Shown here: positions 1 to 7,288 of the stretch, piece by piece | How positions within the stretch are numbered: the first letter of the stretch is position 1 | How the letters are laid out: every line of letters begins with the position of its first letter | Source of the DNA: Nocardia jiangxiensis NBRC 101359 | GTDB lineage: Bacteria > Actinomycetota > Actinomycetes > Mycobacteriales > Mycobacteriaceae | Direction: 5' to 3' | DNA: 64,000 nt | NCBI RefSeq assembly: GCF_000308615.1 | Contig: NZ_BAGB01000041.1 | Span: forward strand, 866,862 to 930,861 | Notes under the pieces: model-generated | The model's input: only the letters and a program-made list of their open reading frames with translations | Databases searched by the model: none | What the model was told of the DNA's origin: nothing | Made by a program: the position numbers and the translations under genes

Positions 1-59
1 CGCCCAATGGGCTCAATTCGGGCCCTGTTGGCACACAAGAGCTTCGAAGCCCCCACCAG

Positions 60-79
60 GCGAACCGTGTCCGGTTCGC
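60..79 (-). terminator. Hairpin terminator of the channel-like gene
   Basis: An 8-bp perfect stem (GCGAACCG / CGGTTCGC) with a 4-nt loop lies about 13 bases beyond the stop of the minus-strand gene at 93-911. There is no clear U-tract, which is common for actinobacterial terminators. Seen directly; the terminator role is inferred from position. Confidence 0.5.
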
Positions 80-92
80 TCGTGGGCTTGCT

Positions 93-911
93 TCACATCC
101 GGAACCACTTGCGCACCAACAGTGCGAAGAACACGGACATGGACACTGTGCCCGCCCAGGGCTCGACCGCGAACAACGGCCGCGCGGCATCGTGCAACGG
201 CGCGAGGTCCCCGGGCCCGATCGGGTTGAGGAAGCAGGTCACGCACATGTAGATCGTGTCCCCGAGCGAAGCGCCCGCCACCCCGATGCCGACGGCGGTG
301 AACACCACCAGCTGCACCAACACCCAGCCCAGCAGCCGGAACGGTCGATATCCGTAGCCGCACAAGACATCCGAGAACAGACCGATGGCACGCGACCAGC
401 CGTGTGCGGCACGGGTACGAGCCTTGGCCAGCGCGAGACCACAACGATCCTGCCCGTCGATGTCCTCGGTGATCCGGTACAGCATGCTGGCCCGCTGGTA
501 GGCGAGCTTGGCCAGCAGCGGGAGTTCGATGAACAGCGCGCCCAGATACTCGTAGATCTCGGCGAGGTGCACACTCTGCGGCTCCCCCAGTCGCAGCGGT
601 CCGCCGAACTCGGCCTCGGCTGCCACCAGTGCGGCCAGGCGCTTGCCCGAGGTCACCGTGCCCGGCTCGTCCGGCGTGGACCGCGCTGCGGTCGTGTACA
701 TATCCTCGAAAAGCAGATTTCCTGATTGGCTGGACGGTAGCTGCACGATATGTTCGGACAGGTTCTTGCGCACCGTGTCGGCATACCGAGTGACCCAGTC
801 CAGCAACTCGGGCTCGGTGATCTCGCGCTTGCTCATCCTGCGCGCGTAATCCCCTGCGCGACGGTCGATCCGATCCGAGACCGAGGTGACGAATGATGAA
901 TCCTCCCCCAT
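93..911 (-). CDS. Membrane protein with divergent two-helix ion-channel-like domain
   Basis: A 272-residue protein with a soluble N-terminal half (about residues 1-195) and a C-terminal membrane part. Two hydrophobic segments, about residues 195-220 and 245-268, flank a short loop containing NPIGPGDL, followed by PWAGTVSMSVFFALLVRKW. The helix-loop-helix layout, and a 'GTxSxSVFFALLVRK' end like the second helix of two-TM potassium channels, suggest an ion-channel-2-like fold. The selectivity filter TxGYGD is not present (GPGD takes its place), so potassium selectivity is doubtful. It starts 9 bases after the GNAT gene stop, so the two are probably co-transcribed. Function unknown. Confidence 0.7.
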   Translation of the reverse strand: MGEDSSFVTSVSDRIDRRAGDYARRMSKREITEPELLDWVTRYADTVRKNLSEHIVQLPSSQSGNLLFEDMYTTAARSTPDEPGTVTSGKRLAALVAAEAEFGGPLRLGEPQSVHLAEIYEYLGALFIELPLLAKLAYQRASMLYRITEDIDGQDRCGLALAKARTRAAHGWSRAIGLFSDVLCGYGYRPFRLLGWVLVQLVVFTAVGIGVAGASLGDTIYMCVTCFLNPIGPGDLAPLHDAARPLFAVEPWAGTVSMSVFFALLVRKWFRM

Positions 912-920
912 CGGACGAGT

Positions 921-1385
921 CTACCCGCGCTCGAGCCGACGCTTCATGACCCGACGGGGCTCTCCCGGGCCGAAGTACTGGTCGTCGTATCCGATGGATT
1001 GAAAATTCGCCGCCTTGAATATGTTGAACGCGGGTTGATTGTCCGGCCGCACAGTCAATTCCATCTCGTTCGCACCTGCCTCGGAACAGCACCGCATCGC
1101 ATGGTCCAGCAGCGCGCGGCCGAAACCGCGGTTCCGCAACGGCCGGTGCACCGCGTAGGTGAACAGCAGTGACCGCCGGTCTCTGACGAGCGTGAGCGCA
1201 TATCCGATCACCAGGCCGTCCAGTTCGGCCACCAGCCACTGGCTGCCGTGCAATTCGAACAGCTGGCGCAGCATGAGCTGCAGATAGGGTTCACTGAAGA
1301 TCTCGGCCTCGAGCGCCGCGATGGCTTCCAGATCACCGATGGATGCCCGCCGATAGACCGGTTCCCGGTCGTCCGCAGTGTCCAT
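921..1385 (-). CDS. GNAT family N-acetyltransferase
   Basis: A 154-residue single-domain GNAT protein, which would transfer an acetyl group from acetyl-CoA to an unknown amine. The acetyl-CoA pyrophosphate-binding motif is visible as RNRGFGRALLDHAM (R/QxxGxG/A), preceded by the beta-4 strand 'SLLFTYAVHRPL' and followed by the usual 'N..A..iF.aanF' helix. The start at 1385 is chosen because AGGA lies 6 bases upstream; an in-frame ATG at 1415 is possible but has no ribosome site. It is the first gene of a likely two-gene unit with the channel-like protein. Substrate not predictable. Confidence 0.85.
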   Translation of the reverse strand: MDTADDREPVYRRASIGDLEAIAALEAEIFSEPYLQLMLRQLFELHGSQWLVAELDGLVIGYALTLVRDRRSLLFTYAVHRPLRNRGFGRALLDHAMRCCSEAGANEMELTVRPDNQPAFNIFKAANFQSIGYDDQYFGPGEPRRVMKRRLERG

Positions 1386-1707
1386 CAGCGTCCTAGCCCC
1401 ATTGCAACAAGCCATCCGATACGAGCGCGGATCCGCCCCGCACCGCTTGGATCAGTTTAGCGTCGGATGTACGTATCTTTGTGCGAGAGATCATGATTCG
1501 ATCGACGATGCGCACGTCGCCGCAGCGCGATTCGCAGGGCGGCAACCGCCCTGTCCAGCACGTTCGCACCGCTGGCTATCACTCCGACACGGTTCGGCCG
1601 GGCGCCGGGAAAAGCGCCCGGCATTACTTCCCGCGTAATCGCGCAGCGTCGTGCGCTCCGGCAGGGTTGTGTTCGTTCGGTTCACGACCCGAGAAGGAGA
1701 ATTCGAG
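1386..1707. other. Divergent intergenic region with a 9-bp hairpin
   Basis: This 322-bp region separates the minus-strand GNAT gene from the plus-strand SnoaL-like gene and should hold both promoters. The only clear structure is a perfect 9-bp inverted repeat at 1597-1605 / 1614-1622 (GCCGGGCGC / GCGCCCGGC) with an A-rich 8-nt loop, in the probable 5' leader of the SnoaL gene. It could be an attenuator or operator. No convincing gene was seen. Confidence 0.4.
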
Positions 1708-2067
1708 ATGAGCACTTACGACGATGCGGCCCAGCGGTATTTCGCGGCATGGAACGCCAGCGGGGCGGAACTGGCCGACGCGGTGGCGAAGGCGTGGATC
1801 GAAGACGGGGAATACACCGATCCGTTGACCGAGGTCCGTGGTCACGAGCAGTTGGTCGCGGCCATCGCCGGTGTGCACGAGCAGTTCCCGGGCTTCGTGT
1901 TCCGCCCGCTCGGCGTCGTGGACGGGCATCACGACACCGCGCGGTTCAGTTGGGAGCTGATCGCGCCGGACGGCAGCGCGCCGGTGGCCGGTTCGGACGT
2001 CGTCGTACTGGACACCGACGGACGGATCAGCAGCGTGCTCGGCTTCCTCGATCGTGTCCCGGCGTGA
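1708..2067 (+). CDS. SnoaL-like / NTF2-fold polyketide cyclase-type protein
   Basis: A 119-residue protein of the NTF2-like superfamily. The pattern is typical: N-terminal helix 'YFAAWNA', then 'DGEYTDPLTEVRGHEQLVA', a 'F.FRPLGVVDGHHDTARFSW' strand region, and a terminal 'DTDGRISSVLGFLDRVP'. Such proteins are small hydrolases, isomerases or ligand binders; no substrate can be assigned. The ATG at 1708 follows GAAGGAG at good spacing, preferred over an in-frame start at 1651. It ends 34 bases before the XRE regulator start and reads the same way, so the two probably form a pair. Confidence 0.8.
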   Translation: MSTYDDAAQRYFAAWNASGAELADAVAKAWIEDGEYTDPLTEVRGHEQLVAAIAGVHEQFPGFVFRPLGVVDGHHDTARFSWELIAPDGSAPVAGSDVVVLDTDGRISSVLGFLDRVPA

Positions 2068-2101
2068 TCGGATGAGCCTGGCCGCGCGGTACGGTCACAC
2101 C

Positions 2102-2881
2102 ATGACCGCCGCCCCGCCGAGAGTCGGCCCACTGCTGCGCGAGTGGCGCAACCGCAGACGGTTGAGCCAGCTGGACCTCGCGCTCGCGGCCGACTCCTCG
2201 GCCCGGCACATCAGCTTCATCGAGACCGGCCGCTCGCGCCCCAGCCGCGAGATGGTGCTGCGGCTGGCCGATCACCTGGATGTTCCGGTGCGCGAACGCA
2301 ATACGCTGCTGATCGCGGCCGGATACGCACCGCATTTCCCGGAGCATTCGCTGCGGGACCCGCAATTGCGCGAGTTGCGCAACGGGCTGGAGCGTCTGGT
2401 CACCGCGCACGAGCCGTTCCCGGCGCTGATCCTGGACGGCGGTTACGACGTGATGGCGGCGAACAACGGTGTGGGGCTGCTGCTTTCGAACGTCGCTCCG
2501 GAGCTGCTGGAAAAGCCCAACGCGATGCGCCTGACCCTGCATCCCGACGGTATGGCCCCGCACATCCGCAATTACGCCCAGTGGCGCGGACATCTACTGC
2601 ACCAGATGCAACGCCAACTGGCGCTGACCCGTTCCGCGCCACTGCGCACGCTCTACGACGAGGTCGAGTCGTACCCTCCGCCGCAGAACTGCGGCGAGGA
2701 ACTGGCCCCGATCACCGCCGCTCCCGCACTGCCCCTGCTCCTGGAAAACGACGGCCGCACATTGGCTTTCATCTCCATCATCGCCACCTTCAACACACCC
2801 ACCGATATCACCGTCTCCGAACTGGCCCTGGAAACCTTCCTGCCCGCCGACCCGGAAACCGCCGAATTCCTGAGCGGATAG
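2102..2881 (+). CDS. XRE-family regulator with MmyB-like ligand-binding domain
   Basis: A 259-residue transcription regulator. Residues about 10-65 form a lambda-Cro-type helix-turn-helix (LREWRNRRRLSQLDLA, then SSARHISFIETGRSRPSREM). The rest is the MmyB-like domain with the characteristic 'EPFPALILDGGYDVMAANNG' and 'LRLTLHPDGMAPHIRNYAQW' segments, a PAS-like domain known to bind fatty-acid-type ligands in related regulators. The ATG at 2102 begins just ahead of the helix-turn-helix. Actinobacterial relatives usually regulate neighbouring oxidoreductase genes; here the monooxygenase at 2893-4248 lies convergent and the SnoaL-like gene lies upstream. Confidence 0.9.
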   Translation: MTAAPPRVGPLLREWRNRRRLSQLDLALAADSSARHISFIETGRSRPSREMVLRLADHLDVPVRERNTLLIAAGYAPHFPEHSLRDPQLRELRNGLERLVTAHEPFPALILDGGYDVMAANNGVGLLLSNVAPELLEKPNAMRLTLHPDGMAPHIRNYAQWRGHLLHQMQRQLALTRSAPLRTLYDEVESYPPPQNCGEELAPITAAPALPLLLENDGRTLAFISIIATFNTPTDITVSELALETFLPADPETAEFLSG

Positions 2882-2892
2882 GAGCCGGTAGG

Positions 2893-4248
2893 TCAGGCGA
2901 CGGTGGCGGCGCGCGGGGCGGGCGTCAGGGATGCCTGGCCCAGGCCGAGGTGGTCTCGCAGGGTGGTGCCGGTGTAGTCGGTGCGGAACAGGCCGCGACG
3001 CTGCAGTTCGGGGACCACGAGGTCGACGAACTCGTCGAAGGTTCCCGGAGCCTGAGCGGCCGAGATGATGAATCCGTCGGCCTCACCGCCGTGGAAACTC
3101 TCCTCGATGCGATCGGCGATCTGCTCCGGCGTCCCGACGAACTGCGGAAGCAGCACACCCTGCGCGTAGAGCTTGCCGACGTCGCGCAACGTGAGGTTGT
3201 TCTCGACGCTCAACCGGTGCGCCACCTCGAACAATCCCTGGGTACCGGGAACGGTGACCTCCTCGATGGGCGCGTCGAGGTCGTACTGCGAGAAATCGTG
3301 GTCGGTGTGCACCGACAACGTGATGAGTCCGGAGATCGGATCGGCCAGCTCGTTGTGATACGCCTGCTTCTCTTTCGCGATGGCCTCGGTCTCCCCGACG
3401 AACGGCACGAAGGCGGGGAAGACCTTGACATCGTCGGGATTGCGCCCGGCATCGGATGCCCGCGATTTGATGTCGTCGTAGTAGGCCTTGCGTCCCTCCG
3501 AGGTCGGGTCGATCTCGAAGATCGCCTCGGCCCATCGGGCGGCGAAATCCCGTCCGGTGGGCGAGGATCCGGCCTGGATGATCACCGGGCGGCTCTGCGG
3601 CGAATGCGGAACCGTCAGCGGGCCACGCGTGGCGAACCATTCGCCCGCGTGGTCGACGGTGTGTACCTTGTCCGGATCGGCGAATCGCCCGGAAACCTTG
3701 TCCTGCACCAGCGCATCGCGCTCCCAGCTACCCCAGAGCTTGAAGGCGACCTCGAGGAATTCCTGCGCGCGCTCGTACCGCTCGTCGTGACCGAGGTGCT
3801 GCTCGACGCCGAAATTGTGCGCCTCGGCCTGATTCAACGATGTCACGACATTCCACCCGACCCGGCCCCGGGACAGATGATCCAGCGTCCCGAAGATCCG
3901 GGCGACCTCGTAGGGATGGAAATAGGTGGTCGACTTCGTGATCGCCAGGCCCAGCTTCTCGGTGACATTCGCCAGGCTCGCAGCCACCAGCGAGGGATCG
4001 ATCGTGGCCGCCGCCTGTGTTCCGCGTTCGATGGGCACCCGGATGTCGTTGCCGAAACGCACCGGGGTGGCGAGCAGATCCGCGAAGAACAGGAAATCGA
4101 ACTTTCCGCGTTCGAGCGTCTGCGCCACCCGGCGGTAGTAGTCCGGCCCGAAATAGTCCGTCGCCGATCCGGGATGCCGCCACGCGGCATGCGAATGGGT
4201 GACGTTCGACGCGATCAGAAATCCCGCCAGATGAAGTTCACGTGCCAC
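2893..4248 (-). CDS. FMN-dependent monooxygenase, NtaA/SnaA/DszA (LLM) family
   Basis: A 451-residue bacterial-luciferase-like flavoprotein of the nitrilotriacetate/dibenzothiophene-sulfone monooxygenase group, which uses FMNH2 from a separate reductase. Visible motifs: 'AWRHPGSATDYFGPDYY' near the N-terminus, 'TKSTTYFHPYEVARIFGTLDHLSRGRVGWNVVTS' (start of the flavin site), 'SPQSRPVIIQAGSSPTGRDFAA' (phosphate-binding loop) and 'FVGTPEQIADRI'. The GTG at 4248 is preferred because residues upstream do not fit the family and AGGA lies just ahead of it. No reductase partner lies next to it. The substrate may be an amine carboxylate, sulfone or similar. Confidence 0.9.
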   Translation of the reverse strand: MARELHLAGFLIASNVTHSHAAWRHPGSATDYFGPDYYRRVAQTLERGKFDFLFFADLLATPVRFGNDIRVPIERGTQAAATIDPSLVAASLANVTEKLGLAITKSTTYFHPYEVARIFGTLDHLSRGRVGWNVVTSLNQAEAHNFGVEQHLGHDERYERAQEFLEVAFKLWGSWERDALVQDKVSGRFADPDKVHTVDHAGEWFATRGPLTVPHSPQSRPVIIQAGSSPTGRDFAARWAEAIFEIDPTSEGRKAYYDDIKSRASDAGRNPDDVKVFPAFVPFVGETEAIAKEKQAYHNELADPISGLITLSVHTDHDFSQYDLDAPIEEVTVPGTQGLFEVAHRLSVENNLTLRDVGKLYAQGVLLPQFVGTPEQIADRIEESFHGGEADGFIISAAQAPGTFDEFVDLVVPELQRRGLFRTDYTGTTLRDHLGLGQASLTPAPRAATVA

Positions 4249-4400
4249 TTGCTCGAGTCCTAACCGTCGAATCCACACCCGTTCGCACCACGTCCGTGTC
4301 GGCGCGGCGCCCACACGCGGCGTCGGCCACCGGCGCGCTCGGACTACATGATCGAAGGCGAGCAATCAGCAGGCAACGGTTGCGATCGAGCCGATCCGAA

Positions 4401-4427
4401 CCGAACCCCGGCGCTGCCGGGGTTCGG
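4401..4427 (-). terminator. Strong hairpin terminator of the DUF4232 gene
   Basis: A perfect 12-bp stem (CCGAACCCCGGC / GCCGGGGTTCGG) with a 3-nt loop lies about 15 bases beyond the stop of the minus-strand gene at 4442-4954. Typical GC-rich actinobacterial terminator without a long U-run. Confidence 0.75.
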
Positions 4428-4441
4428 GACCGGGCCGGGAC

Positions 4442-4954
4442 TCACAGGGGCGAGAGCGATCCGATGTACGTGCCGGGATGGGTGGCGCCGTCCTGGCGGG
4501 CCACGCCCACGCCCGACGGCCACGGCACGCGCAGCTGGGTGATCGTGTCCGGAGGCGTCACGACCAGCGTGGTGGGCACCCAGTCACCGGGCTGATAGGT
4601 CAGGATGGCCACCACCGCATTCCTGGGCTGAACCGTCAGCGGCTGCGCGGAAACCGCTTGCCGGGGAAGCGAATACGTGGCGCCGAAGGTCGGATCCTTC
4701 GGTCCGGTGAGATCCACGCCCGGGAACCCCTGGACGGTGCACGCCGCCGCCTTGTTGGTCAGGACCACATCGAATTGATGAGGGCGCACCGGATCGTCCA
4801 CCTTGGGCTTCTGGATGCGCAGATCGAACTGAGCCGCGGCGCATGCCGGTAGTCCGGCCGAACTGGTCGCCGCCGGAACGATCCCGGTCGCGACCACCGC
4901 CGCGAAGGCGCTCGCCGCGAGCATCGTCCGACCGACTGCGCTACCCGTCCTCAT
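4442..4954 (-). CDS. Secreted DUF4232 protein
   Basis: A 170-residue exported protein with a Sec signal peptide (MRTGSAVGR, hydrophobic AASAFAAVVATGIV, Ala-rich cleavage region near residue 30). The mature part fits DUF4232: 'CAAAQFDLRIQKP' with a first Cys, a 'H.FDVVLTNKAAACTVQGFPGVDLTGP' strand pair with a second Cys likely to form a disulfide, and a C-terminal 'PSGVGVARQDGATHPGTYIG' segment. Proteins of this type are common in the actinobacterial envelope; their role is unknown. AGGAG precedes the ATG. It is probably monocistronic, given the hairpin at its 3' end. Confidence 0.85.
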   Translation of the reverse strand: MRTGSAVGRTMLAASAFAAVVATGIVPAATSSAGLPACAAAQFDLRIQKPKVDDPVRPHQFDVVLTNKAAACTVQGFPGVDLTGPKDPTFGATYSLPRQAVSAQPLTVQPRNAVVAILTYQPGDWVPTTLVVTPPDTITQLRVPWPSGVGVARQDGATHPGTYIGSLSPL

Positions 4955-5204
4955 CCTGCTCCTCTCGAATTATGTTCCACCCCAGGAGCTTCCGCTCGCG
5001 CGATGGTCGATGGGCGCACGGGGCCGCAGCACTGCGCCAGGACGTCCGTGCCGCACCCTGTCTATCACGATCCGACAAACCGGGCGATCTCTGCGCCGAG
5101 TCCTCGGATGCGGCAGGAGCCCCTCACCTTCGGGCCGTAGATATTTCCGGCGACGGATCCGCCACCGGCACAGCGGACGACCACGCAGACCGGCGATTCT
5201 GCCG

Positions 5205-5699
5205 ATGGCACAGGGATCGGTGAAAAAGGTTACGTGCGATGGGGTCCGCTGTGACAGAATCGGCTCACGGGCACAGGAGTATCCGAGGGGGCGAGGGCAG
5301 ATCTTCTCCGGCACAGCAGTATTCGCCACCGAACTGGCGATCGTAGGGCTGATCACGTCGTGCAGCTTCCAAGGCGGTGTGCCGGGCACGCCGCCCGCGG
5401 TGACGATGAATCCCTCCGGTTCGGCCACGTCCGGACCGGCTGCCGGAGTGTCGTCCGACTACGGTCCCAGCGGGCCTGTGCAAGTGGTGCCGCGGACTCC
5501 GCTGTTCAGCGCGACACCCGGCCCGATCATCCCGCCCCCGCCGCAGGGCCCGCCGACACTGTCGACCTTGCCGCCCGCACACTCGTCGCCCGAGACGTCC
5601 ACGACAACCACCACGCCGACAACGACCACGACGCCTCCGCCGACGACTTCGAGGAGATCACCGACCTCGCCCCCGACGAGTTCGAGCGCGCACGGGTGA
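5205..5699 (+). CDS. Probable exported Pro/Thr-rich protein
   Basis: A 164-residue reading frame not assignable to a known family. It contains one hydrophobic stretch (about residues 42-58, ending in LITSCSF, a poor lipobox-like sequence), then a Gly/Pro/Ser region and a low-complexity tail rich in PPPP and alternating Thr/Pro runs, like cell-wall-spanning linkers. It stops two bases before the next ATG, so it is probably co-translated with the membrane protein downstream. The start is uncertain: ATG 5205 or GTG 5219 are possible and neither has a strong ribosome site. Parts of the frame could be non-coding. Confidence 0.45.
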   Translation: MAQGSVKKVTCDGVRCDRIGSRAQEYPRGRGQIFSGTAVFATELAIVGLITSCSFQGGVPGTPPAVTMNPSGSATSGPAAGVSSDYGPSGPVQVVPRTPLFSATPGPIIPPPPQGPPTLSTLPPAHSSPETSTTTTTPTTTTTPPPTTSRRSPTSPPTSSSAHG

Positions 5700-5701
5700 C
5701 C

Positions 5702-6652
5702 ATGCCGGAGCAGGGGTCGCCGCTGCGGTCGGCGCTGACGATGACGGGGGTGGCGGTATCGCAGGCGGCGGTGCTCGTCCCGATCCTGTACTACTTCGGT
5801 TCGGTGTATACGCGCGCCTATTACGGATACTTCGGGGTCGATTCGGACATGCTGGGTCTGTCCACGGCGGGCCTGGTACGCCGATCGTTCCTCCCGTCCT
5901 GCTGGCCGATCATCGTCGCGTCCACGGTTCTGATACTCGCGCTGGCACTGCGACGGCTACCGGCGGCGATCGCCCGCGCGACCCGCCACGCGCAACTGGC
6001 GCTCCGCATCTGGTTCGGGGCGAACCTCACGGCGGGCGTGCTGATGCTCGCCGTGCCGCTGGCGGTCGCGGGCGATATCGTCCCGTGGTCGATCCTGCGG
6101 AAGGTGGTGCCTTACGGGCCCGATGTCGTGCCCGCCGCATTGATGATCGGCAGCGTGCTGCTCTGCTACGCCATCGTCCTGCGCACCGCGAACCCATCGG
6201 AGACGACCTCGGCCGCACCGAATCCCGGCTGCCCCGCCACCAAATCCAGCCCTGGGCAACAATTCTCGGCGACCGCTGCGGTAATTCTGGTCTCGCTGTT
6301 CGTGATCGGATTCGTCAGCGCGATGTGGTGGGTCGGAAACTACGCGGACCGGCAGGGCACCGGCGCAGCTCGGGCGCTGGTCGGGTCCGGATTCGGCGCC
6401 AGACCCCGGCTCCTGCTGCTGAGCGTCGATCGGCTCGGCATCGACGGCACCGGCGTACAAACCAACGAACTCACCGTCCCCGGCGAGAAATACCACCACT
6501 ACTACAGCGGCATCCGCCTGCTCGACCGCTCCGCCGACGCCTACTTCGTGATCCCGGACCAATGGCAGCCCGGCCGCGACCGCGTGTTCATCATTCCCCG
6601 CAACGACGACGTCCGCATCGATGTCCTCACCAACCAACCCGTCTGGCGATAG
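5702..6652 (+). CDS. Multi-pass membrane protein of unknown function
   Basis: A 316-residue protein with about five hydrophobic helices: near residues 15-40 (VAVSQAAVLVPILYYFGSVY), 65-88, 100-122, 140-160 and 195-215. A hydrophilic C-terminal domain of about 95 residues follows, with a 'PRLLLLSVDRLGIDG' start and 'GIRLLDRSADAYFVIPDQW'. The order 'FGVDSDMLGLSTAGLVRRS' between the first helices recurs, as far as I recall, in uncharacterised actinobacterial membrane proteins. No catalytic motif was seen. It is coupled to the Pro/Thr-rich frame upstream and convergent with the MarR gene. Confidence 0.75.
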   Translation: MPEQGSPLRSALTMTGVAVSQAAVLVPILYYFGSVYTRAYYGYFGVDSDMLGLSTAGLVRRSFLPSCWPIIVASTVLILALALRRLPAAIARATRHAQLALRIWFGANLTAGVLMLAVPLAVAGDIVPWSILRKVVPYGPDVVPAALMIGSVLLCYAIVLRTANPSETTSAAPNPGCPATKSSPGQQFSATAAVILVSLFVIGFVSAMWWVGNYADRQGTGAARALVGSGFGARPRLLLLSVDRLGIDGTGVQTNELTVPGEKYHHYYSGIRLLDRSADAYFVIPDQWQPGRDRVFIIPRNDDVRIDVLTNQPVWR

Positions 6653-6668
6653 TGTCCGGACCGCGTAC

Positions 6669-7187
6669 CTAGTCCCCTCGCCCCTGCTCCGGACGGTCCG
6701 GACCCGATGCGGTCGCAGCGCTGTGGTCGCGTAGCGCGCCGACGATGGCGGCCAGGACTCGGTGCGCGGTGCGCAGATCGGCGTCGGGCAGGTCGGCCAT
6801 CGCACTGCGGGTTCGCAGGCTGACGGGGGTGAAGAAGCCCGCCGCCACGGTCATGCCGTAGCCGCTGTAATGCAGCAGGACCCGGCGTTTGTCGAGCTCG
6901 TCGGGTTCGCGTTCGATATGCCCGGACTCGATCAGCCGCTCGACGAGATAGGTGATCGCGGCCGGGGACAGGCCCAGCAGAGCGCCGAGCCCGCCCGCGG
7001 TGAGCGGCGATCCCTCCGCATCGGCCGTCGCGATGTACATGAGGGCGCGGAAGTCGTTGGGTCGCAGATTATTCGAGTGTGCGAACAGATGGGAGATCTG
7101 GTCCGACACCGCGGTGAGCGCCCGGATATCCCGGGCGATGGCCGCCTCGAGCTCATCGCGTGTCGCATCTGTCGAGCCCTCTGCCAC
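6669..7187 (-). CDS. MarR-family transcription regulator
   Basis: A 172-residue winged-helix regulator: 'LRPNDFRALMYIATADAEG', recognition helix 'LTAGGLGALLGLSPAAITYLVERLIESGHIERE', wing 'DELDKRRVLLHYSGYG'. MarR proteins bind palindromes as dimers and release DNA on binding a small molecule. The GTG at 7187 is chosen for its GGAAGGGAG ribosome site; a GTG at 7226 is an alternative. It is divergent from the MMPL transporter with a perfect inverted repeat between them, so it very probably represses the transporter and itself. Confidence 0.9.
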   Translation of the reverse strand: MAEGSTDATRDELEAAIARDIRALTAVSDQISHLFAHSNNLRPNDFRALMYIATADAEGSPLTAGGLGALLGLSPAAITYLVERLIESGHIEREPDELDKRRVLLHYSGYGMTVAAGFFTPVSLRTRSAMADLPDADLRTAHRVLAAIVGALRDHSAATASGPDRPEQGRGD

Positions 7188-7260
7188 CCCGGTCTCCCTT
7201 CCGTCGTCGGCGTGCGCGGTGCACACAGCGTAATCGCCCGCGACGGCCGACTTTGCAGAT

Positions 7261-7279
7261 TATTTCAGTTTCTGAAATA
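7261..7279. promoter_or_regulatory. Perfect inverted repeat, probable MarR operator
   Basis: TATTTCAG-TTT-CTGAAATA is a perfect 8+3+8 palindrome in the 101-bp gap between the divergent MarR gene (start 7187) and MMPL gene (start 7289). It ends only 9 bases before the transporter GTG, so binding would block transcription or initiation. It stands out as AT-rich in a GC-rich region. Seen directly; MarR binding is inferred. Confidence 0.8.
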
Positions 7280-7288
7280 GTTCGGGGC

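Noticed and set aside
2143..4263. Long plus-strand open frame of about 700 codons opposite the NtaA-type gene
   Set aside because: It runs across an XRE gene and antisense to a monooxygenase with clear family motifs; Arg/Pro/Gly-rich translation typical of antisense frames in GC-rich DNA.
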